In this document: positions 1 to 6,887 of the stretch, piece by piece | Layout: each line of letters begins with the position of its first letter | Numbering within the stretch: position 1 is the first letter of the stretch | Source: Thermodesulfobacteriota bacterium | GTDB taxonomy: Bacteria; Desulfobacterota_D; UBA1144; Nemesobacterales; UBA2774 | Direction of reading: 5' to 3' | DNA: 11,101 bases | Assembly (NCBI GenBank): GCA_039028315.1 | Contig: JBCCIH010000064.1 | Coordinates: 1-11,101 of the forward strand | Made by a program: the position numbers and the translations under genes | Notes under the pieces: generated by a model | Told to the model about the DNA's origin: nothing | Database searches by the model: none | The model's input: only the letters and a program-made list of their open reading frames with translations

Positions 1-1
1 A

Positions 2-856
2 GATATTCCCTATTATATAAATTATGATAGCTCAGACGTATGGGCTAATCAGCAGCTATTTAAACTGGACAATGATAAAAGACCTGAGTTTGTGGCAGGT
101 GTGCCCCCTGACTACTTTAGTGAAACCGGCCAGCTTTGGGGTAATCCGGTTTACAATTGGGATAAACATAAAGAAAGCCAGTATTTATGGTGGATAAATA
201 GAATAGGACATAACCTATCGTTGTTCGACAAATTAAGGCTAGATCATTTCAGGGGATTTGTCTCATACTGGGAAGTTGATGCCGGTGAGACTACAGCCCT
301 AAACGGCAAATGGGTTAATCTAGATGTCACTAATTTTCTAGACACTTTATTCTCAAAGTTTGATAAATCGAACTTTATTGCCGAAGACCTCGGACTTATT
401 ACAGATGATGTTAAGGATGTGATTAAAAAATATGATCTTCCTGGTATGAAGATACTTTTATTTGCCTTTGGAGACGACTATCCCTACGGCGATTACTTAC
501 CTAGTAATTTAGAAAATAACTGCGTGATATACACAGGCACCCATGACAACAATACAACTCTAGGATGGTGGTGCGATGAAGCAAGCGATATAGAGAAAAA
601 TAGAGTTAAAGAATATTTGGAAAAAGATGTTGATAAGCAAACGGTGAATTGGGAATTAATTGAGCTTGCTGTTTCATCAAGGGCTGACACCTCTATTATT
701 CCGATGCAGGATTTATTGGAACTCGGAAGCTCTTCACGCATGAATACGCCATCTACAACTTCGGGCAATTGGATGTGGAGATTAAATTCTATGGAGAATT
801 TTCAAAAAATTATTGAAAAATTAAGTGGACTCAGTGATTATAGTAGTAGGGGTTGA
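2..856 (+). CDS. malQ: 4-alpha-glucanotransferase (amylomaltase, GH77), 5' end missing
   Basis: MalQ transfers alpha-1,4-glucan segments between maltodextrins in the cytoplasm and releases glucose; it belongs to glycoside hydrolase family 77. Frame 2 is open from the first bases of the window to TGA at 854-856, giving 284 visible residues. The family is usually about 500 aa, so roughly the N-terminal half lies outside. A GTG at 92 is internal, because the conserved stretch DVWANQQLFKLD precedes it. All three catalytic carboxylates of the family are visible (numbered from the first visible codon): nucleophile D81 in RLDHFRGF, acid/base E128 in IAEDLGLIT, and transition-state stabiliser D182 in TGTHDNNTTLGWW. 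The C-terminal blocks MQDLLELGSSSRMNTP and GNWMWR are also typical of MalQ. The gene sits 97 bases upstream of glgA in the same orientation, consistent with a shared glycogen/maltodextrin locus. Nothing in the visible part suggests decay. Confidence 0.95.
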   Translation, partial: DIPYYINYDSSDVWANQQLFKLDNDKRPEFVAGVPPDYFSETGQLWGNPVYNWDKHKESQYLWWINRIGHNLSLFDKLRLDHFRGFVSYWEVDAGETTALNGKWVNLDVTNFLDTLFSKFDKSNFIAEDLGLITDDVKDVIKKYDLPGMKILLFAFGDDYPYGDYLPSNLENNCVIYTGTHDNNTTLGWWCDEASDIEKNRVKEYLEKDVDKQTVNWELIELAVSSRADTSIIPMQDLLELGSSSRMNTPSTTSGNWMWRLNSMENFQKIIEKLSGLSDYSSRG

Positions 857-953
857 TTAGTTTACATTTTTATCTCTTACAAACGCTTGGTGGAAAAGCA
901 CCTTTTTCCCCTAAGTTCTAGAGATTATTATAGATATTGACAGGGGAAAGCAA

Positions 954-2426
954 ATGAATGTGCTTTTTGTGGCTTCAGAAATGGAGCCTTTTGCAAAAAC
1001 TGGTGGGCTTGCAGACGTCGTAGGAGTATTGCCAAAAAGATTAAGCGACCTCGGATTGGATGTAAGGGTTGTAATACCACTCTATAAAGAAGCTGAGAGA
1101 AATTTAAGACGACTAGGGATCAAAGCCCAAACACTAAGAAACAAAGAAGTTATAGTTCCTATAGATTGGATTGCACATAAAGGCAAAATAAAAGAAGCTA
1201 AAATAGATGGAGTTACCGTTTATTTTCTAATAAACGAAGAGTTCTATGATAGAGCTTATATTTATGGCTCCCCAGTTGGCGACTATGCTGATAATGACCT
1301 CAGATATGGTTTCTTGTCATTAGGTTCACTTGAAATTGCAAAAACCTTAAATTTTAAACCCGATATTATTCACTGCAACGACTGGCAAACAGCACTTATA
1401 CCAATATCCCTTAAGTGGAAGAAACACTATCATGATGATCCTTTTTTCAAAGACACTAAAGTCGTATACACGATCCATAATATTGCTTACCAGGGTCTCT
1501 ACCAGCAGGATATCATAGACAAGTTTGGTCTTCCTTCCTACGTTTTTAATATGAATGGGCTTGAGTTCTATGGAAAAGTGAATCTTATGAAAGGTGGAAT
1601 TATCAGCTCTGATCTGGTAACCACAGTAAGCCCAAGATATACAGAGGAAATTAAAACTCCTGAGTATGGTTATTGGCTTGACGGCGTGTTAAGGTCCATT
1701 TCCAACCGCAACAAATTGGTTGGAATAATGAACGGTCTTGACTATGACGTATGGGATCCAGAGACTGACAATACCATTTGTATGAAATACGGCCCTGATA
1801 ATCTTGAGGGCAAGGCTATGAATAAATTAAAATTAAGAAAGCGGCTAGGATTTAAATCAAAAGAGAATAAACCACTTATAGGAATAATCTCAAGACTTGC
1901 AGACCAAAAAGGAATAGATCTTGTTGTTGATTATCTAGACCAAATATTAGACTTAAACGTAGAACTAGTTGTACTTGGAACCGGGGATAAGAGTTATGAA
2001 AATATACTCACAGAGAAAATGAAGCTCTATGGGGATAAATTCTCTGCAATAATCGGATATAACGACAAGAAGGCAAGAGCAATCTATGCAGGAAGCGATA
2101 TGTTCCTTATGCCTTCACGATTTGAGCCTTGCGGGCTTGGCCAGCTAATGGCGCTTAAATATGGAACAGTTCCTATTGTAAGAGGCACTGGTGGTTTATT
2201 AGACTCTATAATTGACTACAAACGTAATTCGGAGCTTGGAAACGGATTTGTATTTCACGAATTTGACGGAAAAGAAATGTTAGAATCAATTGAGAATGCC
2301 ATTTCTGTCTACAATAACCCTGCTGAGTGGCATGCACTAGTAAGAAAAGACATGGCTGAGAACTTTTCCTGGCGAAAAGCAAGTGAGATATATAGAGATC
2401 ACTACGATAAACTATTAGGCAACTAA
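954..2426 (+). CDS. glgA: glycogen synthase (ADP-glucose type, GT5)
   Basis: GlgA transfers glucose from a nucleotide sugar (ADP-glucose in most bacteria) to the non-reducing end of alpha-1,4-glucan, acting in the cytoplasm. The 490-residue product has the usual bacterial GlgA length. It shows the N-terminal GT5 signature FAKTGGLADVVG with Lys15 in the nucleotide-sugar loop, HCNDWQTALIP at 140-150, and TIHNIAYQG at 173-181. The GIMNGLDYDVWDP block is at 258-269, the ADQKGIDLV loop has Lys319, and the C-terminal catalytic segment SRFEPCGLGQL has Glu391, followed by KYGTVPIVRGTGGL. The ATG at 954 is preceded by a purine-rich ribosome site AGGGGAAAG (942-950), which supports this start. It lies downstream of malQ and 152 bases upstream of the GH63 gene, all on the same strand. 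No glgB or glgC is inside the window. Whether it prefers ADP- or UDP-glucose cannot be read from the sequence, but homology strongly favours the bacterial ADP-glucose group. Confidence 0.97.
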   Translation: MNVLFVASEMEPFAKTGGLADVVGVLPKRLSDLGLDVRVVIPLYKEAERNLRRLGIKAQTLRNKEVIVPIDWIAHKGKIKEAKIDGVTVYFLINEEFYDRAYIYGSPVGDYADNDLRYGFLSLGSLEIAKTLNFKPDIIHCNDWQTALIPISLKWKKHYHDDPFFKDTKVVYTIHNIAYQGLYQQDIIDKFGLPSYVFNMNGLEFYGKVNLMKGGIISSDLVTTVSPRYTEEIKTPEYGYWLDGVLRSISNRNKLVGIMNGLDYDVWDPETDNTICMKYGPDNLEGKAMNKLKLRKRLGFKSKENKPLIGIISRLADQKGIDLVVDYLDQILDLNVELVVLGTGDKSYENILTEKMKLYGDKFSAIIGYNDKKARAIYAGSDMFLMPSRFEPCGLGQLMALKYGTVPIVRGTGGLLDSIIDYKRNSELGNGFVFHEFDGKEMLESIENAISVYNNPAEWHALVRKDMAENFSWRKASEIYRDHYDKLLGN

Positions 2427-2578
2427 TTACTTAGTGTGCCCTAACCTAAGAATTTCTAAACAAATTGAAAAACTACATAGTTCTTAAATTTTGATTAACA
2501 ATTATCTGCTAAACTGTGCTTAAAAATTAAATTGAGAACTATATATTATTCTCATACTTAGAATATAAGGAACAATTA

Positions 2579-5230
2579 ATGAACAAAGAACAAAAAAAAC
2601 TAAAAGAGGACAGAGAAAGAAAAGCTTATTGGAGAAAATGGGGTCCTTATCTTAGCGAAAGACAATGGGGCACTGTAAGGGAAGACTATAGCTCAAATGG
2701 AGAGGCGTGGGAGTATCTTCCTCATGATCATGCGCGCTCTAGGGCCTATAGGTGGGGCGAAGATGGGATTGCCGGTATCTCAGACAACCATCAAAGGCTA
2801 TGTTTTGCTCTAGCACTGTGGAACGGTAAAGATCCAATCATAAAAGAAAGACTGTTCGGACTAAACGGCTATGAAGGCAATCATGGGGAAGATGTAAAAG
2901 AATATTACTACTATCTTGATAACACACCAAGCCATTCATATATGAAGTACTTATACAAATACCCACAACAGGAATATCCATACGATGAGTTGATTAGTAA
3001 AAACAACCAACTTGGGAAACTCGACCCGGAATACGAGCTCATAGATACAGGAGTATTTAATGACAATAAATATTTTGATGTGTTTGTCGAGTATTCAAAG
3101 AACGATCCGGAAGACATACTTATTAAGGTTACGGTTTTCAATAGAGGACCAAAGAAAAGCGAATTATTTGTCCTACCAACTCTATGGTTTAAAAATGACT
3201 GGTCATGGTATAAGAATAAAACTAAGCCTTTGATAAAATTATTAAAAGAAAAAGAAAAGACCTATATAGTTGAGTCTTCCCACCCTACTCTGGGCGAGAT
3301 GTATTTTTACACTCATGAACCAACTGAGCTTCTATTTACCGAGAACGAAACAAATATGCAAAGACTACATGGTAGCAAGAACTCGTCTAAATATGTAAAA
3401 GACGGCATAAATGATTATGTAGTAAACTCAACAAAAGACTGCATAAACCCTGAGCTCAGTGGAACTAAGTTTTCGCCTCTATACAAAATAAAACTAAAGT
3501 CTGGTGAATCAACTGAGCTTAAGTTTAGACTTAGTAAATCTAAGAATTTAAGATCGCCGTTCGGAAAAAAGTTTGATGAAATATTTTCAAGATCTATTAA
3601 AGAAGCAAACGAATTTTACAGTGAGCTGGCCCTGGGGACTCTTGATGAAGATCAATTACATATCCAGCGCCAGGCTTTTTCCGGAATGCTTTGGACAAAG
3701 CAGTTCTATAACTATGTAGTCGAGGAATGGCTAAACGGTGATGTCGTTTTTCCTCCTCCCGCTGAGCAAAGAAAGCATGGGCGCAATCATAGCTGGAGAC
3801 ATGTATATGCAGATGATGTTCTCTCAATGCCCGACAAGTGGGAATACCCATGGTTTGCGGCGTGGGATACAGCTTTTCATACAATTCCCTTTGCCATGAT
3901 TGATCCTGACTATGCAAAGCGTCAGCTACAAAGGCTTACACGTGAGTGGTACATGCATCCAAATGGACAAATTCCCGCATATGAGTGGGCATTTGGTGAT
4001 GTAAACCCGCCTGTGCATGCATGGGCAGCATGGCGTGTGTACAAAATTGAGAGCAAACATTATGAAAAAGAGGACAAACAATTTCTTGAGAGCGTATTCC
4101 AAAAACTTCTTTTGAATTTCACCTGGTGGGTAAACAGAAAAGACGTGAAGGGTAATAACATATTTGAGGGAGGATTTTTGGGGCTAGATAATATCGGGAT
4201 TTTTAATAGGAGTGAGACACTGCCCACGGGAGGATACATACAGCAGGCTGACGGCACCAGCTGGATGGGGATGTACGCGCTAAATATGCTTACAATTTCA
4301 CTTGAGCTTGCAAAAACCAATAAGAGTTATGAGGATATTTCTAGTAAGTTTTTTGAGCACTTTCTCTACATATCAAACGCAATTAATGGATCAGGCAACC
4401 ACGAAACCGGGCTTTGGAACGAGGATGATGGTTTTTACTATGATGTATTGAACCTTCCGGATAATGGCAAAATTCCTCTTAAAATAAGGTCCATTGTTGG
4501 TCTAATACCTCTATTTTCAATCATGACTATTGAGCAGGATCTAATAGATTCCCTACCAGGATTTAAGAGAAGAATGAATTGGTTCATCGACAACCGCCCG
4601 GACCTCGTAACCCAGTGTGCAGTAGGAAAAGAAGAAGAATCGGAAAGAAGCTTTTTATCCATTTTAAACCAATATAAGTTAAGACTCATTTTAGACAGAA
4701 TGCTGGATGAAAATGAATTCTTAAGTCCTTATGGGGTAAGGTCATTATCTAAATACTACGAGAACAACCATTACTCTCTGAAGATAGATGGTAGAGAGTA
4801 CAGCATTGACTATGAGCCCTCCGAATCTAAAACTGGGCTTTTTGGTGGAAACTCTAACTGGAGAGGCCCTATATGGTTTCCAATTAATTTTCTGATTATT
4901 GAATCGCTGCAAAAATATCATCACTATCTTGGTGACAGTTTCAAAGTTGAGTGCCCCAGCGGATCAGGGAATTTAATGAACCTGTGGGAAGTTTCTTTAG
5001 AAATATCAAGAAGGCTACTATCCATTTTTACAAAGGATCACAACAATAAACGTCCATATTATGGAAATGTTGAGATGTTCCAAAATGATCCGCTTTGGAA
5101 CGATTTAATACTATTTAATGAATACTTCAATGCAGATAATGGCGCTGGACTGGGAGCTAGCCACCAGACAGGGTGGACGGGGCTTATAGCAAAAATAATC
5201 CAGCAATGTGCTGAATATCCTGAGTATTAG
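2579..5230 (+). CDS. large GH63-type glycoside hydrolase (putative glucosidase)
   Basis: The 883-residue protein matches the large bacterial GH63 (mannosyl-oligosaccharide glucosidase-like) group: an N-terminal beta-rich domain followed by an (alpha/alpha)6 barrel. Diagnostic blocks are the N-terminal YLSERQWGTVREDY (24-37) and HDHARSRAYRWGEDG, the barrel motif FAAWDTAFHTIPFAM (Asp430), PAYEWAFGDVNPPVHAW, LDNIGIFNRSE (Asp537), WRGPIWFPINFLI, and the C-terminal FNEYFNADNGAGLGASHQTGWTGL (Glu848). I infer Asp537 as general acid and Glu848 as general base by analogy with GH37/GH63 enzymes; this is not proven here. There is no signal peptide (the start is highly charged, MNKEQKKLKEDRERK), so it is cytoplasmic. 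AAGGA at 2567-2571 is well spaced from the ATG. Its place behind malQ and glgA suggests a role in alpha-glucan or compatible-solute glucoside turnover. Characterised GH63 enzymes use several different substrates, so the substrate remains open. Confidence 0.88.
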   Translation: MNKEQKKLKEDRERKAYWRKWGPYLSERQWGTVREDYSSNGEAWEYLPHDHARSRAYRWGEDGIAGISDNHQRLCFALALWNGKDPIIKERLFGLNGYEGNHGEDVKEYYYYLDNTPSHSYMKYLYKYPQQEYPYDELISKNNQLGKLDPEYELIDTGVFNDNKYFDVFVEYSKNDPEDILIKVTVFNRGPKKSELFVLPTLWFKNDWSWYKNKTKPLIKLLKEKEKTYIVESSHPTLGEMYFYTHEPTELLFTENETNMQRLHGSKNSSKYVKDGINDYVVNSTKDCINPELSGTKFSPLYKIKLKSGESTELKFRLSKSKNLRSPFGKKFDEIFSRSIKEANEFYSELALGTLDEDQLHIQRQAFSGMLWTKQFYNYVVEEWLNGDVVFPPPAEQRKHGRNHSWRHVYADDVLSMPDKWEYPWFAAWDTAFHTIPFAMIDPDYAKRQLQRLTREWYMHPNGQIPAYEWAFGDVNPPVHAWAAWRVYKIESKHYEKEDKQFLESVFQKLLLNFTWWVNRKDVKGNNIFEGGFLGLDNIGIFNRSETLPTGGYIQQADGTSWMGMYALNMLTISLELAKTNKSYEDISSKFFEHFLYISNAINGSGNHETGLWNEDDGFYYDVLNLPDNGKIPLKIRSIVGLIPLFSIMTIEQDLIDSLPGFKRRMNWFIDNRPDLVTQCAVGKEEESERSFLSILNQYKLRLILDRMLDENEFLSPYGVRSLSKYYENNHYSLKIDGREYSIDYEPSESKTGLFGGNSNWRGPIWFPINFLIIESLQKYHHYLGDSFKVECPSGSGNLMNLWEVSLEISRRLLSIFTKDHNNKRPYYGNVEMFQNDPLWNDLILFNEYFNADNGAGLGASHQTGWTGLIAKIIQQCAEYPEY

Positions 5231-5273
5231 TAGAATTACTTCTCGAAGCTATGGTTTTAGGGTTGGAATATAG

Positions 5274-6314
5274 TTATAAAATAAACGAGCCAAAGGTAAC
5301 TAATAGAAAAGCTATTACAAATACCCACCTGGACCAATAATCTAGATTGTTTGCCTCTTGCTCCCTTTTCTGACTCATATACCTTGCAACTATAGAAGTC
5401 TCCACAAGAACAGCAAAAACTAAGAACATAGATCCAAATATGAAATAGTCCATGTGGGTTAAATATGAAATCTTTGGAAGCAGATTGCCTAATAAAAACC
5501 TATATGCAATAAGCGTAAGTATGGCAGTAATAGCAATGCTAAGTTTTGGACCGGTATGGTTAGGATCTATAAAAAGTACGACCAATGACATAAGCACAAT
5601 TAACATTAAAGGAAGAAGGACCTTGATAAGATAGAATTTAACAAGCCTCTTTGCTTCAAACTCAAAAACAACTCCAGGAAAAGTAGGAAGTTTGGGTCCA
5701 ATTTCTATCTCCTCAGTATATGCGTCCCAACTCCTTATTTCCCAATCAGTTACAGTCAGAATCTCTGACATATCGGTTCGTTCAGGATTTATATTAAATG
5801 TTATGTTGTCAGAATCCTTACCCACTGCCACGAGTTTTATCTTAAGAGAGTGCTCATCTAATGGAAAGTCTTTTAAATTCATTGGGTAGGAAAGCGTACC
5901 CCAATAGCGCTGGGTGAAATAAACATTTCCATTAGGCAGGACTGTCACTTCATCACGAAAGGTTGTAAACAACTTTTGCTGATTTAGTATCTGCAAGTTT
6001 GGAGTCCACACATCATCAGTATCCATGACACGATAATACTCTATATCTTCAACTAGCCTTGGATCATTCCACTCTGTAACCACAGCAAAATTAGCAACAA
6101 ATGATTGTTGAGCACCGTCAATGCTATCTATATCTATGACTACAACCCCAACATTTATTGGGAATTTCTCATTCTCGTCTCCAGGCCGAACCTCAGCGAT
6201 ATACTCCTGTTCAGCTTCATCTTGAGCTAAAGATGCATAACCGCCGAAAACCGTAAGGCATAATAAGACAAATAGAGTGAAAAGTATAGTGGTATGTATG
6301 TAGTGATTTCCCAT
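5274..6314 (-). CDS. prokaryotic pentameric ligand-gated ion channel (ELIC/GLIC-like)
   Basis: This 346-residue protein has the full plan of a Cys-loop-type receptor subunit. In order: a signal peptide (about 1-30, hydrophobic core ILFTLFVLLCLTVFGG); an extracellular beta-sandwich (about 35-225) with TEWNDPRL (80-87), VWTPNLQILN (102-111), the Pro-loop YPMNLKDFPLDEHSL (143-157) and TDWEIRSW (189-196); M1 (about 226-249, Pro235); M2 (about 255-277); the M2-M3 loop LPKISYLTHMDY (279-290); M3 (about 291-311); an M3-M4 linker of only about 16 residues; and M4 (about 329-346) ending at the C-terminus. The only cysteine is Cys19 in the signal peptide, so the eukaryotic Cys-loop disulfide is absent, as in other bacterial members. 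Counting back from LPK gives Pro256 at -1', Lys257 at 0', Ser259 at 2', Thr263 at 6', Leu266 at 9' and Phe273 at 16'. It should form a homopentamer in the inner membrane, gated from the periplasm. Ligand and ion selectivity are unknown. ATG is the only usable start; the purine run AGAAAG directly abuts it, a poor ribosome site. Confidence 0.94.
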   Translation of the reverse strand: MGNHYIHTTILFTLFVLLCLTVFGGYASLAQDEAEQEYIAEVRPGDENEKFPINVGVVVIDIDSIDGAQQSFVANFAVVTEWNDPRLVEDIEYYRVMDTDDVWTPNLQILNQQKLFTTFRDEVTVLPNGNVYFTQRYWGTLSYPMNLKDFPLDEHSLKIKLVAVGKDSDNITFNINPERTDMSEILTVTDWEIRSWDAYTEEIEIGPKLPTFPGVVFEFEAKRLVKFYLIKVLLPLMLIVLMSLVVLFIDPNHTGPKLSIAITAILTLIAYRFLLGNLLPKISYLTHMDYFIFGSMFLVFAVLVETSIVARYMSQKREQEANNLDYWSRWVFVIAFLLVTFGSFIL

Positions 6315-6532
6315 CTTTCTAAATGAATAAAAATAGCTTTATGATTCTGTATTTTTGCCCTTGGATCCCCAAATCCATTTGAGAAGGCCAGAATTATTAT
6401 AACAGTAAATCTAAAAAATTAGAATTTTCATCTAATTTAAAATATTCCATAACATTTTTATTTTTGAGGTTATTTCAGGGTCTATATTTAAGCACTATAT
6501 GAAATAATTTAGATTGTATATATTGACTCGGT
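6315..6532. other. AT-rich non-coding part of the divergent spacer
   Basis: This stretch separates the start of the channel gene from the promoter of the lipoprotein pair. It is strongly AT-rich and holds no plausible reading frame on either strand. The only signals I can point to are the candidate - strand promoter and a TTGACT at 6523-6528, which has no well-placed -10 and overlaps the zone of the better + strand promoter. Regulation of the divergent genes, if coordinated, would have to act here. Confidence 0.6.
6396..6424 (-). promoter_or_regulatory. candidate promoter of the ion-channel gene
   Basis: On the - strand a perfect TATAAT (+ strand 6396-6401) lies about 80 bases upstream of the channel start codon. 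The hexamer 17 bases further upstream reads TTCTAA (+ strand 6419-6424), a poor -35 match. The surroundings are very AT-rich, so a chance TATAAT is quite possible. Confidence 0.3.
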
Positions 6533-6561
6533 TTGGCATATATATGTTATAGCTGTATAAT
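6533..6561 (+). promoter_or_regulatory. sigma70-type promoter for the lipoprotein pair
   Basis: TTGGCA (6533-6538) and TATAAT (6556-6561) are separated by exactly 17 bases, one mismatch from the full consensus. Transcription would begin near 6568 and give a leader of about 320 bases before the first lipoprotein gene. It is the best promoter match in the window. Confidence 0.65.
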
Positions 6562-6567
6562 TGTATT

Positions 6568-6887
6568 AGGTAGGTTTAAATTTTAGAATCCTTAATTTTT
6601 ATCGAATTATATGAGTTTTAAGTGAAAGGGGACAAATGCGGCAGTAATTACCTGGAGGGTAATATGTGGTGGGGGTTTGTACACTTAATACTTTCTCATA
6701 TGTATTATAGGCGGCTACGTTATTACGCATGTTTATACCTTAAGTTATGCGAACGCCTATTATTAGCACCCCTGTATTTCCACATAACTTCCATAAGCAC
6801 AATCCATAGGACCATGGGACCCAACTTCGCGCGTTTTGTTTTATTTACGAATAGTTGGTGGCGTCTACAAACTTTAAGGAGGGAGTT
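6568..6887 (+). other. long 5' leader with possible hairpins, upstream of the lipoprotein pair
   Basis: Between the predicted transcription start and the first lipoprotein ATG lie about 320 bases with no recognised gene. Two structures are visible. The first is a 6-bp hairpin ATTACC (6647-6652) / GGTAAT (6658-6663) whose loop and 3' arm contain GGAGGG (6654-6659). The second is a two-part stem with ATAGGCG (6707-6713) paired to CGCCTAT (6754-6760) and, inside it, CGCAT (6726-6730) paired to ATGCG (6747-6751). An ORF starting at ATG 6664, 4 bases after GGAGGG, runs to 6942 and overlaps the lipoprotein gene start. Its product is unusually rich in Trp, Tyr, Arg and Leu and I do not regard it as a proven gene. 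I recognise no known riboswitch class. The leader could be a plain untranslated region, a regulated leader or a small RNA. Confidence 0.4.
6876..6883 (+). promoter_or_regulatory. ribosome binding site fixing the lipoprotein A start
   Basis: AAGGAGGG is followed after 4 bases by ATG 6888. A TTG at 6855 in the same frame would add 11 residues but would place the Shine-Dalgarno inside the coding region and push the signal peptide inward. The ATG at 6888 is therefore the better start. Confidence 0.85.

Noticed and set aside
889..907. GGTG / CACC mini-hairpin followed by TTTTT between malQ and glgA, as a terminator
   Set aside because: The stem is only 4 bp with an alternative GCTT/AAGC pairing in the same place; too weak to call a terminator.
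937..942. TTGACA just upstream of glgA as a -35 box
   Set aside because: It is 11 bases from the start codon and overlaps the ribosome site, so a promoter there would start inside glgA.
2430..2450. CTTAG / CTAAG hairpin after glgA as a terminator
   Set aside because: Only 5 bp, AT-rich and without a following T-run.
3597..3917. Open frame of 106 codons on the - strand inside the GH63 gene
   Set aside because: It lies opposite well-conserved GH63 motifs, has no ribosome site and a product like no known protein; it is a shadow of the coding strand.
5692..5889. 65-codon + strand frame inside the ion-channel gene
   Set aside because: Antisense shadow of the channel's extracellular domain, which is clearly the real coding sequence.
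6622..6663. GTG start at 6622 extending the leader ORF upstream
   Set aside because: It has no Shine-Dalgarno before it, whereas ATG 6664 in the same frame has one; even the shorter ORF is doubtful.
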